This document shows positions 18,957 to 28,620 of a stretch of 64,000 nt of DNA, in pieces. The DNA is from Niallia circulans NBRC 13626 (GTDB lineage Bacteria; Bacillota; Bacilli; Bacillales; Cytobacillaceae): positions 62,001-126,000 of the forward strand of contig NZ_BCVE01000010.1 in assembly GCF_001591585.1 (NCBI RefSeq). The letters run 5' to 3'. The position numbers and the translations under genes are program-made. Position 1 is the first letter of the stretch. Each line of letters starts with the position of its first letter. The notes under the pieces were generated by a model. The model was not told the DNA's origin, did no database searches, and saw only the letters and a list, made by a program, of their open reading frames with translations.

Positions 18957-20192
18957 TTAAACAATCTCTTTATCCTTTGATTCAGGAATTAAAAAGATAA
19001 ATGCTAGTGCAGATAAAATGTAAACACCGGACAATAAGCTAAGTGCATAGCTTAAAGAATGATTAAGAGAAATATAACCAATAATAAATGGCGCAAATCC
19101 CGCGATTGCTCTCCCTACATTAAAAATAATATTTTCTGCAGTGGAACGAACTTCTGTATTATAATGCTCTGCTAGCAGGGCTCCATATCCACCCATCATC
19201 CCATTTACAAAGAATCCTAATACGCCGCCAAGAAGCAATAAAGCTGCTGTCGATGTTACTTGGAAATAGACCCAAACAATAATTGCCGCCGCAATCAGGA
19301 AAGTGATATAAGATGGTCTGCGTCCAATTTTGTCTGCCAAATAACCAAAGATTAAAATCCCTAATATCATCCCGACAATTGTTGTTACCGTCCATAAAGT
19401 TGTTTTATTAAAATTGTAGCCTAGTTCCGAAGCAAGCATCGTCGGCATCCACGTCATAATGCCATAAAAGCCAAAGTTTTGAACACTTGTGGCGATAATT
19501 AAGCCAATCGTTATCTTCGTTGTTTCCTTTGAAGCAAATAATTGTCCAATGGCAATTTTATTTTTATTTTCTTCTTTAAGTTTTGTCCAAATCTCTGGTT
19601 CCTTTAAATTTTTGCGGGACCAAAACGCAAAAACCGCTGGTACTACCCCTGCAAGGAATACACCATGCCATCCAAATTTCGGTGCAATAAACAATACGGT
19701 TAAAGTAGCAAGAACAATCCCTAACTGAAATCCAACCGCTACTACAGATGTAGCACGAGAGCGATACTTCTTCGGCCAAGTCTCACTGACAAGCGTCATC
19801 CCAATTCCAAATTCTCCACCAAGACCTAAACCAGCTAAAAAGCGAAAAATCGCAAATGTTTCTAAATTAGGAGCTAAAGCACATAAACCTGTAAAAACAG
19901 AAAATATTAAAATAGTCCAAGTAAACACCCGTACTCGCCCAAATTTATCCGCCATTACCCCAAATACAATTCCACCAATTACAGCTCCAAGCAATGTAAT
20001 AGTAGAAAGGCTTCCCGCTTGCGCTTGATTAATGCCAAAAAAAGCAATTATGAGCGGCAGTGTATAAGCCAAAATCATCATATCTAACCCATCCATGGCA
20101 TATCCAACCGTTGAAGACCATAGCGTTTTCCACTGATAACCCGTTATCTTCTTTTCCGGTACCTCTGAATTTTCATATGCTTTCATATTCAC
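18957..20192 (-). CDS. MFS transporter (metabolite:H+ symporter type)
   Basis: A 411-residue, 12-helix MFS protein. It has the aromatic-acid/sialate-symporter-like opening GYAMDGLDMMILAYTLPLI, FGVMADKFGRVRVF between helices 2 and 3, and GYLADKIGRRPSY in the second half. Start GTG 20192 is preceded by GGGGAGGAG. It is adjacent to the pyrimidine operon and shares a likely IclR site, so it probably imports that operon's substrate. Substrate is inferred, not seen. Confidence 0.8.
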   Translation of the reverse strand: MNMKAYENSEVPEKKITGYQWKTLWSSTVGYAMDGLDMMILAYTLPLIIAFFGINQAQAGSLSTITLLGAVIGGIVFGVMADKFGRVRVFTWTILIFSVFTGLCALAPNLETFAIFRFLAGLGLGGEFGIGMTLVSETWPKKYRSRATSVVAVGFQLGIVLATLTVLFIAPKFGWHGVFLAGVVPAVFAFWSRKNLKEPEIWTKLKEENKNKIAIGQLFASKETTKITIGLIIATSVQNFGFYGIMTWMPTMLASELGYNFNKTTLWTVTTIVGMILGILIFGYLADKIGRRPSYITFLIAAAIIVWVYFQVTSTAALLLLGGVLGFFVNGMMGGYGALLAEHYNTEVRSTAENIIFNVGRAIAGFAPFIIGYISLNHSLSYALSLLSGVYILSALAFIFLIPESKDKEIV

Positions 20193-20459
20193 TGAATAAC
20201 TCCTCCCCTTAACTTAAATATGACCGATTCTATCCTGTTATCTTTCTATCAAAACCTGCTCCCCTTCTCCTCTCCCCAAAATAACCCTTGTATGTCTTTC
20301 TACCGGCAGTGTTTCACTGAACGGAACGATGTTTCAAAATTAAGTAACATAAACGTATATTACTATTAACTTTTTTGAAAATCTATTATATTGTCAGAAA
20401 ATATGACAATATTTTTTATTTTCAGATATTTATTTCTAGTTTGATCCATACAAAAATAT
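20193..20459. promoter_or_regulatory. upstream region of the MFS gene with IclR-like site
   Basis: GGAACGATGTTTC at 20323-20335 matches the perfect palindrome at 18872-18884 in 11 of 13 positions, and lies about 130 bp upstream of the transporter start. The rest is AT-rich with no gene. Confidence 0.45.
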
Positions 20460-20482
20460 CCTCATCTGGAATGGCGATGAGG
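20460..20482 (-). terminator. terminator of the 20516-20929 gene
   Basis: CCTCATC and GATGAGG form a stem just beyond the stop codon, in an AT-rich context. Confidence 0.6.
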
Positions 20483-20515
20483 GGAAGGATTTTTATACTT
20501 AACTATAATAAATTA

Positions 20516-20929
20516 TTATGTATGGTGTAATAGTTTGGTTAGCTGCCTTGCCCAATCTACTAAAGACTGTCTATTAATTATTAATCTAAGGCTAATCCCT
20601 GAGTCTGTTCCCATGTTTGAATGAATCATTCCATTGTCAAAGTGAATATAAAATGTATAAAGATTTCCCTCCATTCTTTGATAGCTGAATGAAATGTCGG
20701 GTTCAATGGCTGTGATTTCTCCAGAAAGATGGAGGTTTTCCAATTGGGACACCACCGCTTCTATATCATGGTTAGACCAAGTTACCTCATGAGAAAATGT
20801 TCCAAAACTAAAGTCAAATGTAAATCTTAATTGTAATTGAATAAAGTCTTCTATATTACGTATATCGATTACTTCTATTTTTAGTTGTGTCTTGCTATAT
20901 TCAAATCCTTCATCTTTTAGGAAAAACAT
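20516..20929 (-). CDS. hypothetical protein (137 aa)
   Basis: A 137-residue soluble protein of beta-rich character (LKIEVIDIRNIEDFIQLQLRF, EPDISFSYQRMEGNLYTFYI), with a C-terminal helix. I do not recognise a named family; small immunity-type proteins have a similar look, but nothing toxin-like lies beside it. GGGAGGGG lies before the ATG and a terminator follows, so it is a real single gene. Confidence 0.6.
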   Translation of the reverse strand: MFFLKDEGFEYSKTQLKIEVIDIRNIEDFIQLQLRFTFDFSFGTFSHEVTWSNHDIEAVVSQLENLHLSGEITAIEPDISFSYQRMEGNLYTFYIHFDNGMIHSNMGTDSGISLRLIINRQSLVDWARQLTKLLHHT

Positions 20930-21130
20930 GATGATGAGTCCCCTCCCTTATCTGATTAATATTATCTTACCATTTTGGTTAGAAGAAGCTGCTGTCATCT
21001 ATTCTTAAAATAACCTAATGTTAGTGTTTTTTTGTTGTGGAATGGCAGAGTATTTTTCCCCTTAGTTATCAAGGCCCTATTTCTATATACCATTAACATA
21101 GCCTCTACCATCAATTTGTCCTTCTAAGAT

Positions 21131-21171
21131 GGACAAAATTGATAGGATGTCTTTTTATGGTGCCTGTCACC
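21131..21171 (+). repeat. REP-like element, copy a
   Basis: GTCTTTTTATGGTGCC followed by TGTCACC (21149-21171), containing the palindrome GGTGCCTGTCACC. It is preceded by a GGACA...TGTC stem-like unit. Three other copies lie at 26170, 30488 and 33227 in the same orientation. This copy stands beyond the terminator of the AEC gene. Confidence 0.85.
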
Positions 21172-21181
21172 AATAAAAAAA

Positions 21182-21211
21182 GGAAAGCAGAAAAACCCCC
21201 CTTCTGCTTCC
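21182..21211 (-). terminator. terminator of the AEC transporter gene
   Basis: GGAAAGCAGAA and TTCTGCTTCC form a stem around a C-rich loop, immediately past the stop. The left flank gives TTTTTT in the leftward direction. Confidence 0.8.
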
Positions 21212-21222
21212 TTTTTATTTAT

Positions 21223-22170
21223 TTAAATCAACCAGGTTATAAAGATTGGTAATGTAATTAATGATAATATAGTGCTAATTACGAAAGAAGATGCTGTTTC
21301 TGTTGTTAGCGAATCGAATCTAGTTGAAATCATCGCTGCAACGGCTGATCCTGGGAATGCTACTAATAAAATAGCTTTTACTGTATCGGCATGGTTTAAC
21401 CCTACTAGATGAGCAACCAATATCATAAATACTGGCAGCACTATCACTTTTAATAGTGAAATACCAAAAGCAACTCCTTGGAAATTGATCTTGCGAATAC
21501 CTACGGTTACCCCTACCGCAAATAAAGCAACACCAGATGTTACGGAGCCAATTTGATCAAGCGCACTTTGTACTATTTCTGGTGAGTGGAAACCAAATAG
21601 TGTCAATACAACTGCTAGTAATGGAATACAAGCAAGTGGTTCACTTAATCCATGCAAAATAATACCTATTGTGCTTCCCTTCTCATCCTTTGCTTTCCCT
21701 TTATTACTTTCGCCGATATTCCCCACAATTGTTGCTAAAGGATCTAAAATGGCATTAACCACAATTCCTGTAATCGCAATAGGAATAGCAACTTCTTGTT
21801 GTCCGAATAAACTACCAAGCACAGAAATCCCCATAAAAGCAAATGCCGGCTGCGTAGAATTTAATGAGAACATCGAAGCTTTTGTAACATCATATTTAAA
21901 AACAAACTTCGCAATAAGTAGTAATATGACATAAAAACCAATAATACCTATAAACATATTTAAGAAAAACGGCCATTGATCGATTAATGTTTGCTTTGAT
22001 GTAGTTGTAATTCCAATAAATAAATGCGCTGGTAGTGCAAATTTTGTTACTAATGTATTGAGACCTTTAGAAGAATCAGCATTAAAAATGTTTAGATAGC
22101 CACCTAAATATCCTAAAATAATGGTAAAAAAGATGGGGATTAATACTAAAAATATATGTCCAAGAGACAT
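21223..22170 (-). CDS. AEC-family transporter (malate permease-like)
   Basis: A 315-residue, roughly ten-helix auxin-efflux-carrier family protein ([17 protein letters not shown] at the start, [35 protein letters not shown]). AEC members carry malate or other small acids. It follows the malic enzyme gene on the same strand with an 81-bp gap holding a stem-loop, so malate uptake for that enzyme is the likely task, as in the mae and mle loci of lactic acid bacteria. Confidence 0.8.
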   Translation of the reverse strand: MSLGHIFLVLIPIFFTIILGYLGGYLNIFNADSSKGLNTLVTKFALPAHLFIGITTTSKQTLIDQWPFFLNMFIGIIGFYVILLLIAKFVFKYDVTKASMFSLNSTQPAFAFMGISVLGSLFGQQEVAIPIAITGIVVNAILDPLATIVGNIGESNKGKAKDEKGSTIGIILHGLSEPLACIPLLAVVLTLFGFHSPEIVQSALDQIGSVTSGVALFAVGVTVGIRKINFQGVAFGISLLKVIVLPVFMILVAHLVGLNHADTVKAILLVAFPGSAVAAMISTRFDSLTTETASSFVISTILSLITLPIFITWLI

Positions 22171-22213
22171 GGTAATTCACTTCACTTTCCCTTTGTTCGT
22201 TTCTAAGCTGTTT

Positions 22214-22244
22214 GAATCGTCTTACAGTGATTGCAAGACGATTC
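22214..22244 (-). promoter_or_regulatory. intercistronic stem-loop
   Basis: GAATCGTCTT and AAGACGATTC are perfect 10-bp arms between the malic enzyme and transporter genes. There is no T-run, so it may stabilise or process the mRNA rather than terminate it. Confidence 0.6.
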
Positions 22245-22251
22245 TATTTAT

Positions 22252-23958
22252 TTAATTGTCTTGTTTTAATGTTATTGTTTTATATTCAGGGTTCCACATA
22301 TAATCATTAAGCGCTTGTTCTATATCCTCTATTTCCGCTTGCGCAATTCCTTCTTCGATCGCAGCTTCAGCTACTGCTATAGCTACGGCTTTAGATACCT
22401 CTTGTAATTTGTCAATGGAAGGAAGGATAGATGCCCCAAGCGAGCTGCTATCAGATAATGATGCAACAGCATTTGCGGAGGCTGCAAACATTCCTTTTGA
22501 AATAATGGAAGCTTTTGCAATAATTGCTCCTAACCCTAGTCCGGGAAAAACAAACGCGTTATTCGATTGACCAATTTCATATGTGACACCGTTATATTCC
22601 ACGGCTTTAAATGGACTACCAGTAGCAATTAGTGCTTTCCCATCTGTCCATTTAATAATGTCTTCTGGTGTAGCTTCTGCTAATGGGGTTGGATTAGACA
22701 TCGGCATGATAATCGGACGTTCAACATGTTTAGCCATCTCTTTTACCACTTCTTCAGAGAAAGCACCAGCTTGTCCAGATGTACCGATAAGAATAGTCGG
22801 CTTTACTTTTCTAATAACTTCTAGAAGCGGAATAATATTTTCCTCGTTTCTTTCCCAATCCTCTACTTCTTTTGCAGAACGAACATATGGCTGTTGGAAA
22901 GAAACAACATCTGGAGTTTCATCTGTTAATAATCCACGGAAGTCAATTGGCCAAAAGCGATTATACGCTTCTTCTCTCGAAACTCCCTCTAATACCATTG
23001 TTTCTACCATTTGATCTGCATTCCCAATGCCAGCAGCACCTGGTCCAAAGATAACAATTCGCTGATCAGAAAGAGACTCTTTCGTAACCTTTAAAGCAGA
23101 CATGACGGCCGCCAAAGTAACAGCGCCTGTTCCTTGGATATCATCATTGAAAGTAAGAATTTTATCACTGTATTTTTCCATGATTGCACGAGCATTTACA
23201 TTTCCAAGGTCTTCCCAATGAAGGAGAACATCTGGAAAAGTCTTCAAGGCATTTTCCACAAATTGCTCAATAAACTGATCATAGTTTTTGCCGCGAACAC
23301 GACTAAATTTGTTACCAAGATATAATGGATCTTTAATTAAAGCTTCATTGTTTGTTCCTACATCCAACACAATTGGAAGCACTCTACTAGGATCTATGCC
23401 AGCCGCTGCCGTATACACAGCTAGTTTACCGATCGCAATATTAATTCCTCCGACACCCTGATCTCCAATTCCAAGAATGCTTTCTGAATCAGTTACTACG
23501 ATTAAATCAATTCCATCACTAGGAATATTTAAATTGTTAAAAGCTTCTTCCATGTTCTCCATATTATCGATAGATAAATATAATCCACCAGGAATATGAT
23601 ATTCATGAGAGTACTTTTGAATCACTTCTCCAACAGTAGGAGTGTAAATAATGGGCAGCATTTCGTTCAGGTTATCCTGAAGTACTTTGTAAAATAGAAC
23701 AACATTTCGATTGTACAAATCATATAAAAGACCGTTTTTACGTAAATCACTTGTTTGGGCAGAAAATTGTTCGTAAATACGTTTTGCTTGTTCTTCTAAT
23801 GTTAGAATTTGAGTTGGTAATAAACCATTTAAACCAAGCTCTTGACGTTCTTCTTTCGAAAAAGCTACGCCTTTATTAAGAAAAGGATTTAATAAGAGCT
23901 GTTTTCCTTTTAAATTTGTTTGAATAACATCTTGTTTACTAATTGTTCCTATTGCCAT
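22252..23958 (-). CDS. NAD-dependent malic enzyme
   Basis: A 568-residue malic enzyme of the large bacterial SfcA/MaeA type: [34 protein letters not shown] (catalytic Tyr), [32 protein letters not shown] and the Rossmann loop [12 protein letters not shown]. It decarboxylates malate to pyruvate with NAD, and some close relatives are malolactic enzymes, which cannot be told apart by eye. A strong promoter lies about 220 bp upstream, giving a long leader. The AEC carrier follows. Confidence 0.88.
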   Translation of the reverse strand: MAIGTISKQDVIQTNLKGKQLLLNPFLNKGVAFSKEERQELGLNGLLPTQILTLEEQAKRIYEQFSAQTSDLRKNGLLYDLYNRNVVLFYKVLQDNLNEMLPIIYTPTVGEVIQKYSHEYHIPGGLYLSIDNMENMEEAFNNLNIPSDGIDLIVVTDSESILGIGDQGVGGINIAIGKLAVYTAAAGIDPSRVLPIVLDVGTNNEALIKDPLYLGNKFSRVRGKNYDQFIEQFVENALKTFPDVLLHWEDLGNVNARAIMEKYSDKILTFNDDIQGTGAVTLAAVMSALKVTKESLSDQRIVIFGPGAAGIGNADQMVETMVLEGVSREEAYNRFWPIDFRGLLTDETPDVVSFQQPYVRSAKEVEDWERNEENIIPLLEVIRKVKPTILIGTSGQAGAFSEEVVKEMAKHVERPIIMPMSNPTPLAEATPEDIIKWTDGKALIATGSPFKAVEYNGVTYEIGQSNNAFVFPGLGLGAIIAKASIISKGMFAASANAVASLSDSSSLGASILPSIDKLQEVSKAVAIAVAEAAIEEGIAQAEIEDIEQALNDYMWNPEYKTITLKQDN

Positions 23959-24173
23959 GTCTTGCTCCTTCTTTCTTTTTTAAGTTAACAGAAATTCTCA
24001 AATTGAGATATCTTTAATTCAAGATAATTTCCGACACTTCTTTTCCTTACGAGGTTTTATTAAGCCTCGTTCCTTCCTATAATTAAACTACTTCTTCTTC
24101 CCCCCTTCTCTCTTATAGGTCATTCTTCCTCTTTTTTAATAATTTTTTCTACCCTAGTTATAATCCGTAACCA

Positions 24174-24202
24174 AATATACTCCTGCTAAAAATGCTTGTC
24201 AA
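24174..24202 (-). promoter_or_regulatory. sigma-A promoter of the malic enzyme operon
   Basis: On the minus strand TTGACA (24197-24202) and TATATT (24174-24179) are exactly 17 bp apart. The resulting leader of about 210 nt contains the small hairpin CGAGG...CCTCG near 24051-24070 and an AAGAAGGAG ribosome site before the ATG. Confidence 0.65.
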
Positions 24203-25131
24203 GGAATTGATTTAGACAAAAGTTTACGAAAAATAAGGGGACTTTAGTAACAGCGTAGATGGTACCGCTTTATCATCATAGAAAAAACAACGAAATCACT
24301 TATCCTTAGTAGAAACAATTTAGCATCCTTGTTTTTGCTTTTACCTCCAGCTTACTCTTTACCCTTTATTAGGTTAACTAGGTAAAATTTAGCTAGTTAA
24401 CCTAATATAATTGTCCTTAGGAAATATTATAAAAAAACAGCCTCCTGATGAAGATTGTTTTCTGCCTTCAACTTTTGTTGAGAAAATGATCTATTTCTAC
24501 TTCACTTTCTCTTTTTGATATTCTATTTGACTGTACCACGTCGGCATCATTATTAACCTCAAACACACTGTCTGGAAATTTCTTTTTTGTCCAAAGAAGA
24601 AATTTCGTCAACGTCCATGAACGCCAGTCTAGACAGAGGGATCATAGTTGTATTACTTTTGCAATACATAAAGTGGTTATAAATTTTATATCCACGTTTC
24701 ATTTTAATATGTTCAAGAACGATAAAATATCCTTAATTGAGCTCTGTCCAAGACATTGAAAAAAAGTTTAAATGTTACCTTTACCCATGGAAGCAGACAT
24801 GAACTAATTTATACTATAGATTAAATGTTCACTTCGTGTTAATAAAGTACAAATGTTATATTTATTTGAGCTTAATGATAATCTCCCTCTATTTTATTTT
24901 CTGTTTTTTAGCGATTTAATATACTATTTTGGGAAATAAAATAAAAACCACTATTAATTACGCTAATTTTTTAGGAATTGAATCATAAGTTATAAAGAAA
25001 TATGGAAGATTAATGATACCACCATGAATTATACTGATTAACAATATTTTCTTTTTGTTTTGGATCTAAACCTAATATTATGGATAAATATGTCTAGTGG
25101 ATTTTAAAATAAGTGTTTGGAGGGGGGAAGT
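24203..25131. other. gene-poor region
   Basis: No intact gene was found in about 900 bp. The main structure is a perfect 15-bp inverted repeat at 24367-24381 and 24393-24407. A leftward open stretch at about 24470-24600 (ending DHFLNKS) has no start and no family I know. The rest is AT-rich with scattered stops, consistent with decayed DNA. Confidence 0.5.
24367..24407. repeat. long AT-rich inverted repeat
   Basis: TATTAGGTTAACTAG and CTAGTTAACCTAATA are perfect 15-bp arms with an 11-nt loop. No T-run follows on either strand. It could be a strong operator pair, a mobile-element end or an RNA hairpin. Confidence 0.7.
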
Positions 25132-25380
25132 ATGTTTGAAGAAAAAATTCATTCTGACATTTGCTTAAATGCATCAGAAGAACATGGTATTACCTTAAGC
25201 CATAAAATCATATCGTTGGAAAAAGGAGAACAAGTGTGAGCCTTGACTTATTATAACAACGGAGAGCATCAAATTCTATTGACTCCCACAACAGATATAG
25301 AAGAAAAACGTAAACCTTGGTGGAAAAACTCTTTAAATAAGGTCAACTTATTTAACTTTCCTAAGTATTGCAAAACCTAG
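25132..25380 (+). pseudogene. 82-codon gene with an in-frame TGA
   Basis: ATG 25132 follows a very strong GGAGGGGGGAAG site. The frame runs for 35 codons (MFEEKIHSDICLNASEEHG, then LEKGEQV), meets TGA at 25237-25239, and continues open for 46 more codons (ALTYYNNGEHQILLTPTT, RKPWWKNSLNKVNLF) to TAG at 25378. A TGG (Trp) codon would fit that place. It is either a nonsense-mutated small gene or a 35-residue product. No family was recognised. Its end meets the convergent RAYT gene. Confidence 0.55.
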
Positions 25381-25937
25381 ATTGGATATTGATCAGATTC
25401 TTTTCCTCTCGCATGTAAAAATTGAAGATATTGCTCAGGTTTGGGTTCAGGAAAATACGCAAAAATCCGTTCTGAATTTACCATACTTCCCTCTTTGGTC
25501 TCTATATAGTCAAAATAACTGCTCCAAGGATATTCTTCCAAGCTTTCTACCATACCAGCTCGAATTGGATTTAGATGAATGTACCGATTCACTTCTAATT
25601 CATATTGAGCAGAAGTAATCAACTCAGATCCATAACGGCTTTCAAACACATGTCCTGTAAAATCGTATTTCTTATTGAAATATATCGCGTAATTAAAATG
25701 GAGAGTTCTTATAATGTCACTTGGGGAATGTTGAAGAGTTTTAATTTGAAGATGGATGTGATTTGTCATCAAACAATAGGTTTGCAGAATAAATGGCCTT
25801 TCCTCCATTACTTCTGTCAATAATCGCAGATACTTTTCGCGGTCTTCCTCGTCCAAAAATAAAGAAGTACGGCGAATACCTCGACTCGTAATATGATAAC
25901 TAGCACCAGGATACCAAACACGCTTTTTTCTAGCCAA
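25377..25937 (-). mobile_element. RAYT: REP-associated tyrosine transposase (Y1_Tnp)
   Basis: A 186-residue IS200-like HUH transposase: RVWYPGASYHITSRG start, the HUH motif MTNHIHLQIK, and YELEVNRYIHLNPIRAGMV with the catalytic Tyr region, followed by YPWSSYFDY. This is the domain order of TnpA-REP proteins, which act on short palindromic repeats instead of classic IS ends. Start TTG 25937 follows GGGAGG. No flanking IS structure is seen, but a REP-like palindrome lies about 230 bp upstream and three more copies occur nearby. Confidence 0.85.
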
Positions 25938-26159
25938 CGAACAACCTCCCTTTTTATGAATTTTGCCTGCATATTATGAAGGATAAAATCGACGAAGATT
26001 AAGCAAGAGGGTTTTATTCTATGTCCTCTAATAGAAAGAGGCAGCTTAAAATACAACATTCTACATCCCATACAAAATCCCTGCATTTTCCGACAAAAAA
26101 ATAGGAAAAGAAATCAAAAAATGATCCCTTTCCCTTTTGTCCTCCTGAGAAAGACAGAA

Positions 26160-27164
26160 TTAGCTTTTTGTCTTTTTATGGTGCCTGTCACTAGGAGTTG
26201 TTCCATTTTCCACTCCAAGTTCCTGCAGCCATCTACGGTAGCTGATCGTCAGGGCGTCTGACTTAAGATGCAATTCTGCCTGCAGATCCAATGGCAGTAA
26301 TTCTGGCTTTTGGCTTTGAACAATATCTAAATCTTGATAAAAGATTTTATCCTGGAATTCGATAAATGGTTCATCTGGTTTATCTAAATCATAGTTTCTT
26401 GTTAACAGCATAAAGGCTTTCGACTGTTCGTTATCTTCTTGATTGACGACAAGCAAAATCGTCAACGCATCTTCTGATCCATCTGTTGTTTTTGTGAAAC
26501 GAGCAGTTGTTGGATTTAAAATTTCATACACATAATTGGCATATCCACCTTTTGAACGTCCATCTGGATTGGGCTGGTAGACAGGAATTTTACTTGTAAT
26601 AAAACGGTTATCGATAAAATCCACTTTATAATCGACCACTTCGGCATGATCCTCATCTCCAAGCAAGCCTTCATGAACAAACATAAGATGGGAAACATCA
26701 AGGAAGTTTTCAATGATTCGCGGTGCATTTGCTTTTACCTCATAAGGACCACATATCGCTGTTCGATATCCTTCTGTACTATATTCAGGATAAGAAATAA
26801 GCGGTGCTGGATCATCCCCCAAGTTCACCCAAATAAGTCCAAGGTATTCCTCACAATGATAAACGGTTGCTTTCGCTTTTCTTGGAATAGCTCGTCCATT
26901 TGGCAATGCCGGTATCTTGACACATGCTCCTGCACAATCGTATTCCCAAGCATGGTATGCACAAACTAAATTTCCGTTTTTCACCTTACCAAGCGAAAGT
27001 GCCGCTCCTCTATGAATACACAAATCTTTAAAGGCATGAACGCCTTTCTCATTTCGAAAAATGGCTACTCTTTCTCCAAGAACAAATACTTGTTTCGGAT
27101 CATCCTGCAATTCCTCTGCTTTACATACTGGATGCCATTCATTCCATAGTCTATCTTGTTGCAT
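26160..27164 (-). CDS. Rieske non-heme iron oxygenase, alpha-subunit type
   Basis: A 334-residue oxygenase. The Rieske motif CIH...CAYH starts near residue 50, and the mononuclear iron site is NFLDVSHLMFVH with the D/H/H pattern. Such enzymes hydroxylate or demethylate aromatic or heterocyclic rings and need a reductase, which is not adjacent. Start 27164 follows AGGAGAGG. The last ten residues (SDRHHKKTKS) are encoded by a REP-like repeat. It lies after an NCS2 permease gene on the same strand and near guanine deaminase, so a purine-type substrate is plausible. Confidence 0.85.
   Translation of the reverse strand: MQQDRLWNEWHPVCKAEELQDDPKQVFVLGERVAIFRNEKGVHAFKDLCIHRGAALSLGKVKNGNLVCAYHAWEYDCAGACVKIPALPNGRAIPRKAKATVYHCEEYLGLIWVNLGDDPAPLISYPEYSTEGYRTAICGPYEVKANAPRIIENFLDVSHLMFVHEGLLGDEDHAEVVDYKVDFIDNRFITSKIPVYQPNPDGRSKGGYANYVYEILNPTTARFTKTTDGSEDALTILLVVNQEDNEQSKAFMLLTRNYDLDKPDEPFIEFQDKIFYQDLDIVQSQKPELLPLDLQAELHLKSDALTISYRRWLQELGVENGTTPSDRHHKKTKS
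26170..26191 (+). repeat. REP-like element, copy b
   Basis: GTCTTTTTATGGTGCC followed by TGTCACT, one base from copies a and c. It overlaps the 3' end of the Rieske gene and supplies its C-terminal codons. It is the copy closest to the RAYT gene. Confidence 0.85.
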
Positions 27165-27189
27165 AATCGCGCCTCTCCTGTTCCTATTT

Positions 27190-28578
27190 TTAGTTAACAT
27201 TTACCGTTGGCTTGTTTGTATTTACACGCTCTACTTGTTTTTGCGGCAAAACTAGATTAAGAATTAATGCAGCAATGGCTCCTATAGCTGTCCCTGATGA
27301 TACAAAGTAAGTAACAATTTCAGGCAGCCCATTTAACACATTCGCCGGCATTAATACAGCAAATAAAGCGAGCATGATTGGAACTCCAATAACAATCATA
27401 TTTCTCTCCGTAAATTCCAATCCTTTCACGACTTTAAATCCATTCATCATAATGATTACGCATAAAATCGCAAATACACTATTAATCACCACACTAGGGA
27501 TACAGGCAATCAAACTCGTCAGTTTTGGCATCATGCCTAGAACTACTAACATAATTCCACCCATAATAATTGGCTTACGGCTCTTTACTCCTGTAATCGC
27601 AATAATACCAGCATTAGAGGAATAGCCCGTTACTGGCGTTCCACCAAAAAAAGAACCGACAAAACAGCCTAACCCTTCACCGAATGCACCGCCATTTAAA
27701 CGTTTGTCATTAAGCTCTTCACCCGTTACATTGCTTACAGTAAACCATGTTCCCGTTGTTTCAATAGTGACAATTAAGTAAACTACAATCATGACTAGGA
27801 TGGCATGAACATTGAATTGTGGCGCTCCAAATGCAAATAGACTTGGCATTTGAAACCAGCTTGCATTTTCTAATGAGGCAAAACTAACTAAACCGAAGAA
27901 AGAGGCAACAAGTGAGCCTAATCCTAGTGCTAAGATAACCGATACTACTTTTATATATTTCCATTTAGATTTAGCCTTTTCCCCTACGTACATACAGAAA
28001 ATCAATACAGCTGCTGTAACGGTCGCAACCAAGATATTTTCGCCAAAACTACCTTCTGCTGTATAAATAGAATTAATCGCACTCGGCATTAAAGAAATCC
28101 CTACAACCACAATAACAGTCCCAGCAACAATCGGTGGGATGACTTTTCTAACCACTTTGCTATAGAGTTTAAGCGGATAACCAAGCAAGGCAATAATTAA
28201 CGCACCAGGTATTAAGCTGCCTATCATTGTTCCAATTCCTGATGTCGTTCCAATTGCTGCAAGTGCACTTAATGGCACAAAGGAAGGTCCTTGCATAACA
28301 GGAAGCTTCATTGCAAAGCCTGCTTGAATAATCGTTGCAATTCCACATGCGATAAAGGTCATTTGGATCAGCAATGCACTATCCGATACGGAAAAGGACA
28401 ATAAGCCTGCCAAGATAATCGGCGGGATAAACAAATCCATCGCTAATATTTGCTGTACTCCTAGAAAAATCGATTTGCCAACGGTAATTTCTTCTTTTCC
28501 TTTCTGTATATTCCCCTTTGCTTCCAAATCTTTTGCCATATTCTCCATCCCAGTACCCCCTGTTAATGATACCTTCAT
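27190..28578 (-). CDS. NCS2-family purine permease
   Basis: A 462-residue nucleobase:cation symporter-2 protein with about 14 helices: SIFLGVQQILAMDLFIPPII, MQGPSFVPLSALAAIG (NCS2 substrate-binding helix) and GGTPVTGYSSNAGIIAITG. It imports a purine such as xanthine, guanine or uric acid. A purine riboswitch with a terminator precedes it. ATG 28578 follows AAGGA; ATG 28548 is an alternative. The Rieske gene follows directly. Confidence 0.85.
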   Translation of the reverse strand: MKVSLTGGTGMENMAKDLEAKGNIQKGKEEITVGKSIFLGVQQILAMDLFIPPIILAGLLSFSVSDSALLIQMTFIACGIATIIQAGFAMKLPVMQGPSFVPLSALAAIGTTSGIGTMIGSLIPGALIIALLGYPLKLYSKVVRKVIPPIVAGTVIVVVGISLMPSAINSIYTAEGSFGENILVATVTAAVLIFCMYVGEKAKSKWKYIKVVSVILALGLGSLVASFFGLVSFASLENASWFQMPSLFAFGAPQFNVHAILVMIVVYLIVTIETTGTWFTVSNVTGEELNDKRLNGGAFGEGLGCFVGSFFGGTPVTGYSSNAGIIAITGVKSRKPIIMGGIMLVVLGMMPKLTSLIACIPSVVINSVFAILCVIIMMNGFKVVKGLEFTERNMIVIGVPIMLALFAVLMPANVLNGLPEIVTYFVSSGTAIGAIAALILNLVLPQKQVERVNTNKPTVNVN

Positions 28579-28620
28579 ATAATCCTTGTTTCTTCATTAA
28601 CGAGCAAATTCACCGAACAG

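Noticed and set aside
25237-25239. Selenocysteine reading of the in-frame TGA
   Set aside because: No SECIS-like hairpin is evident right after the TGA, and no Sec-type neighbours are seen. A TGG to TGA change is simpler.
25817-26086. 89-codon leftward frame upstream of the RAYT gene
   Set aside because: It overlaps the RAYT start in another frame and shows no protein-like pattern.
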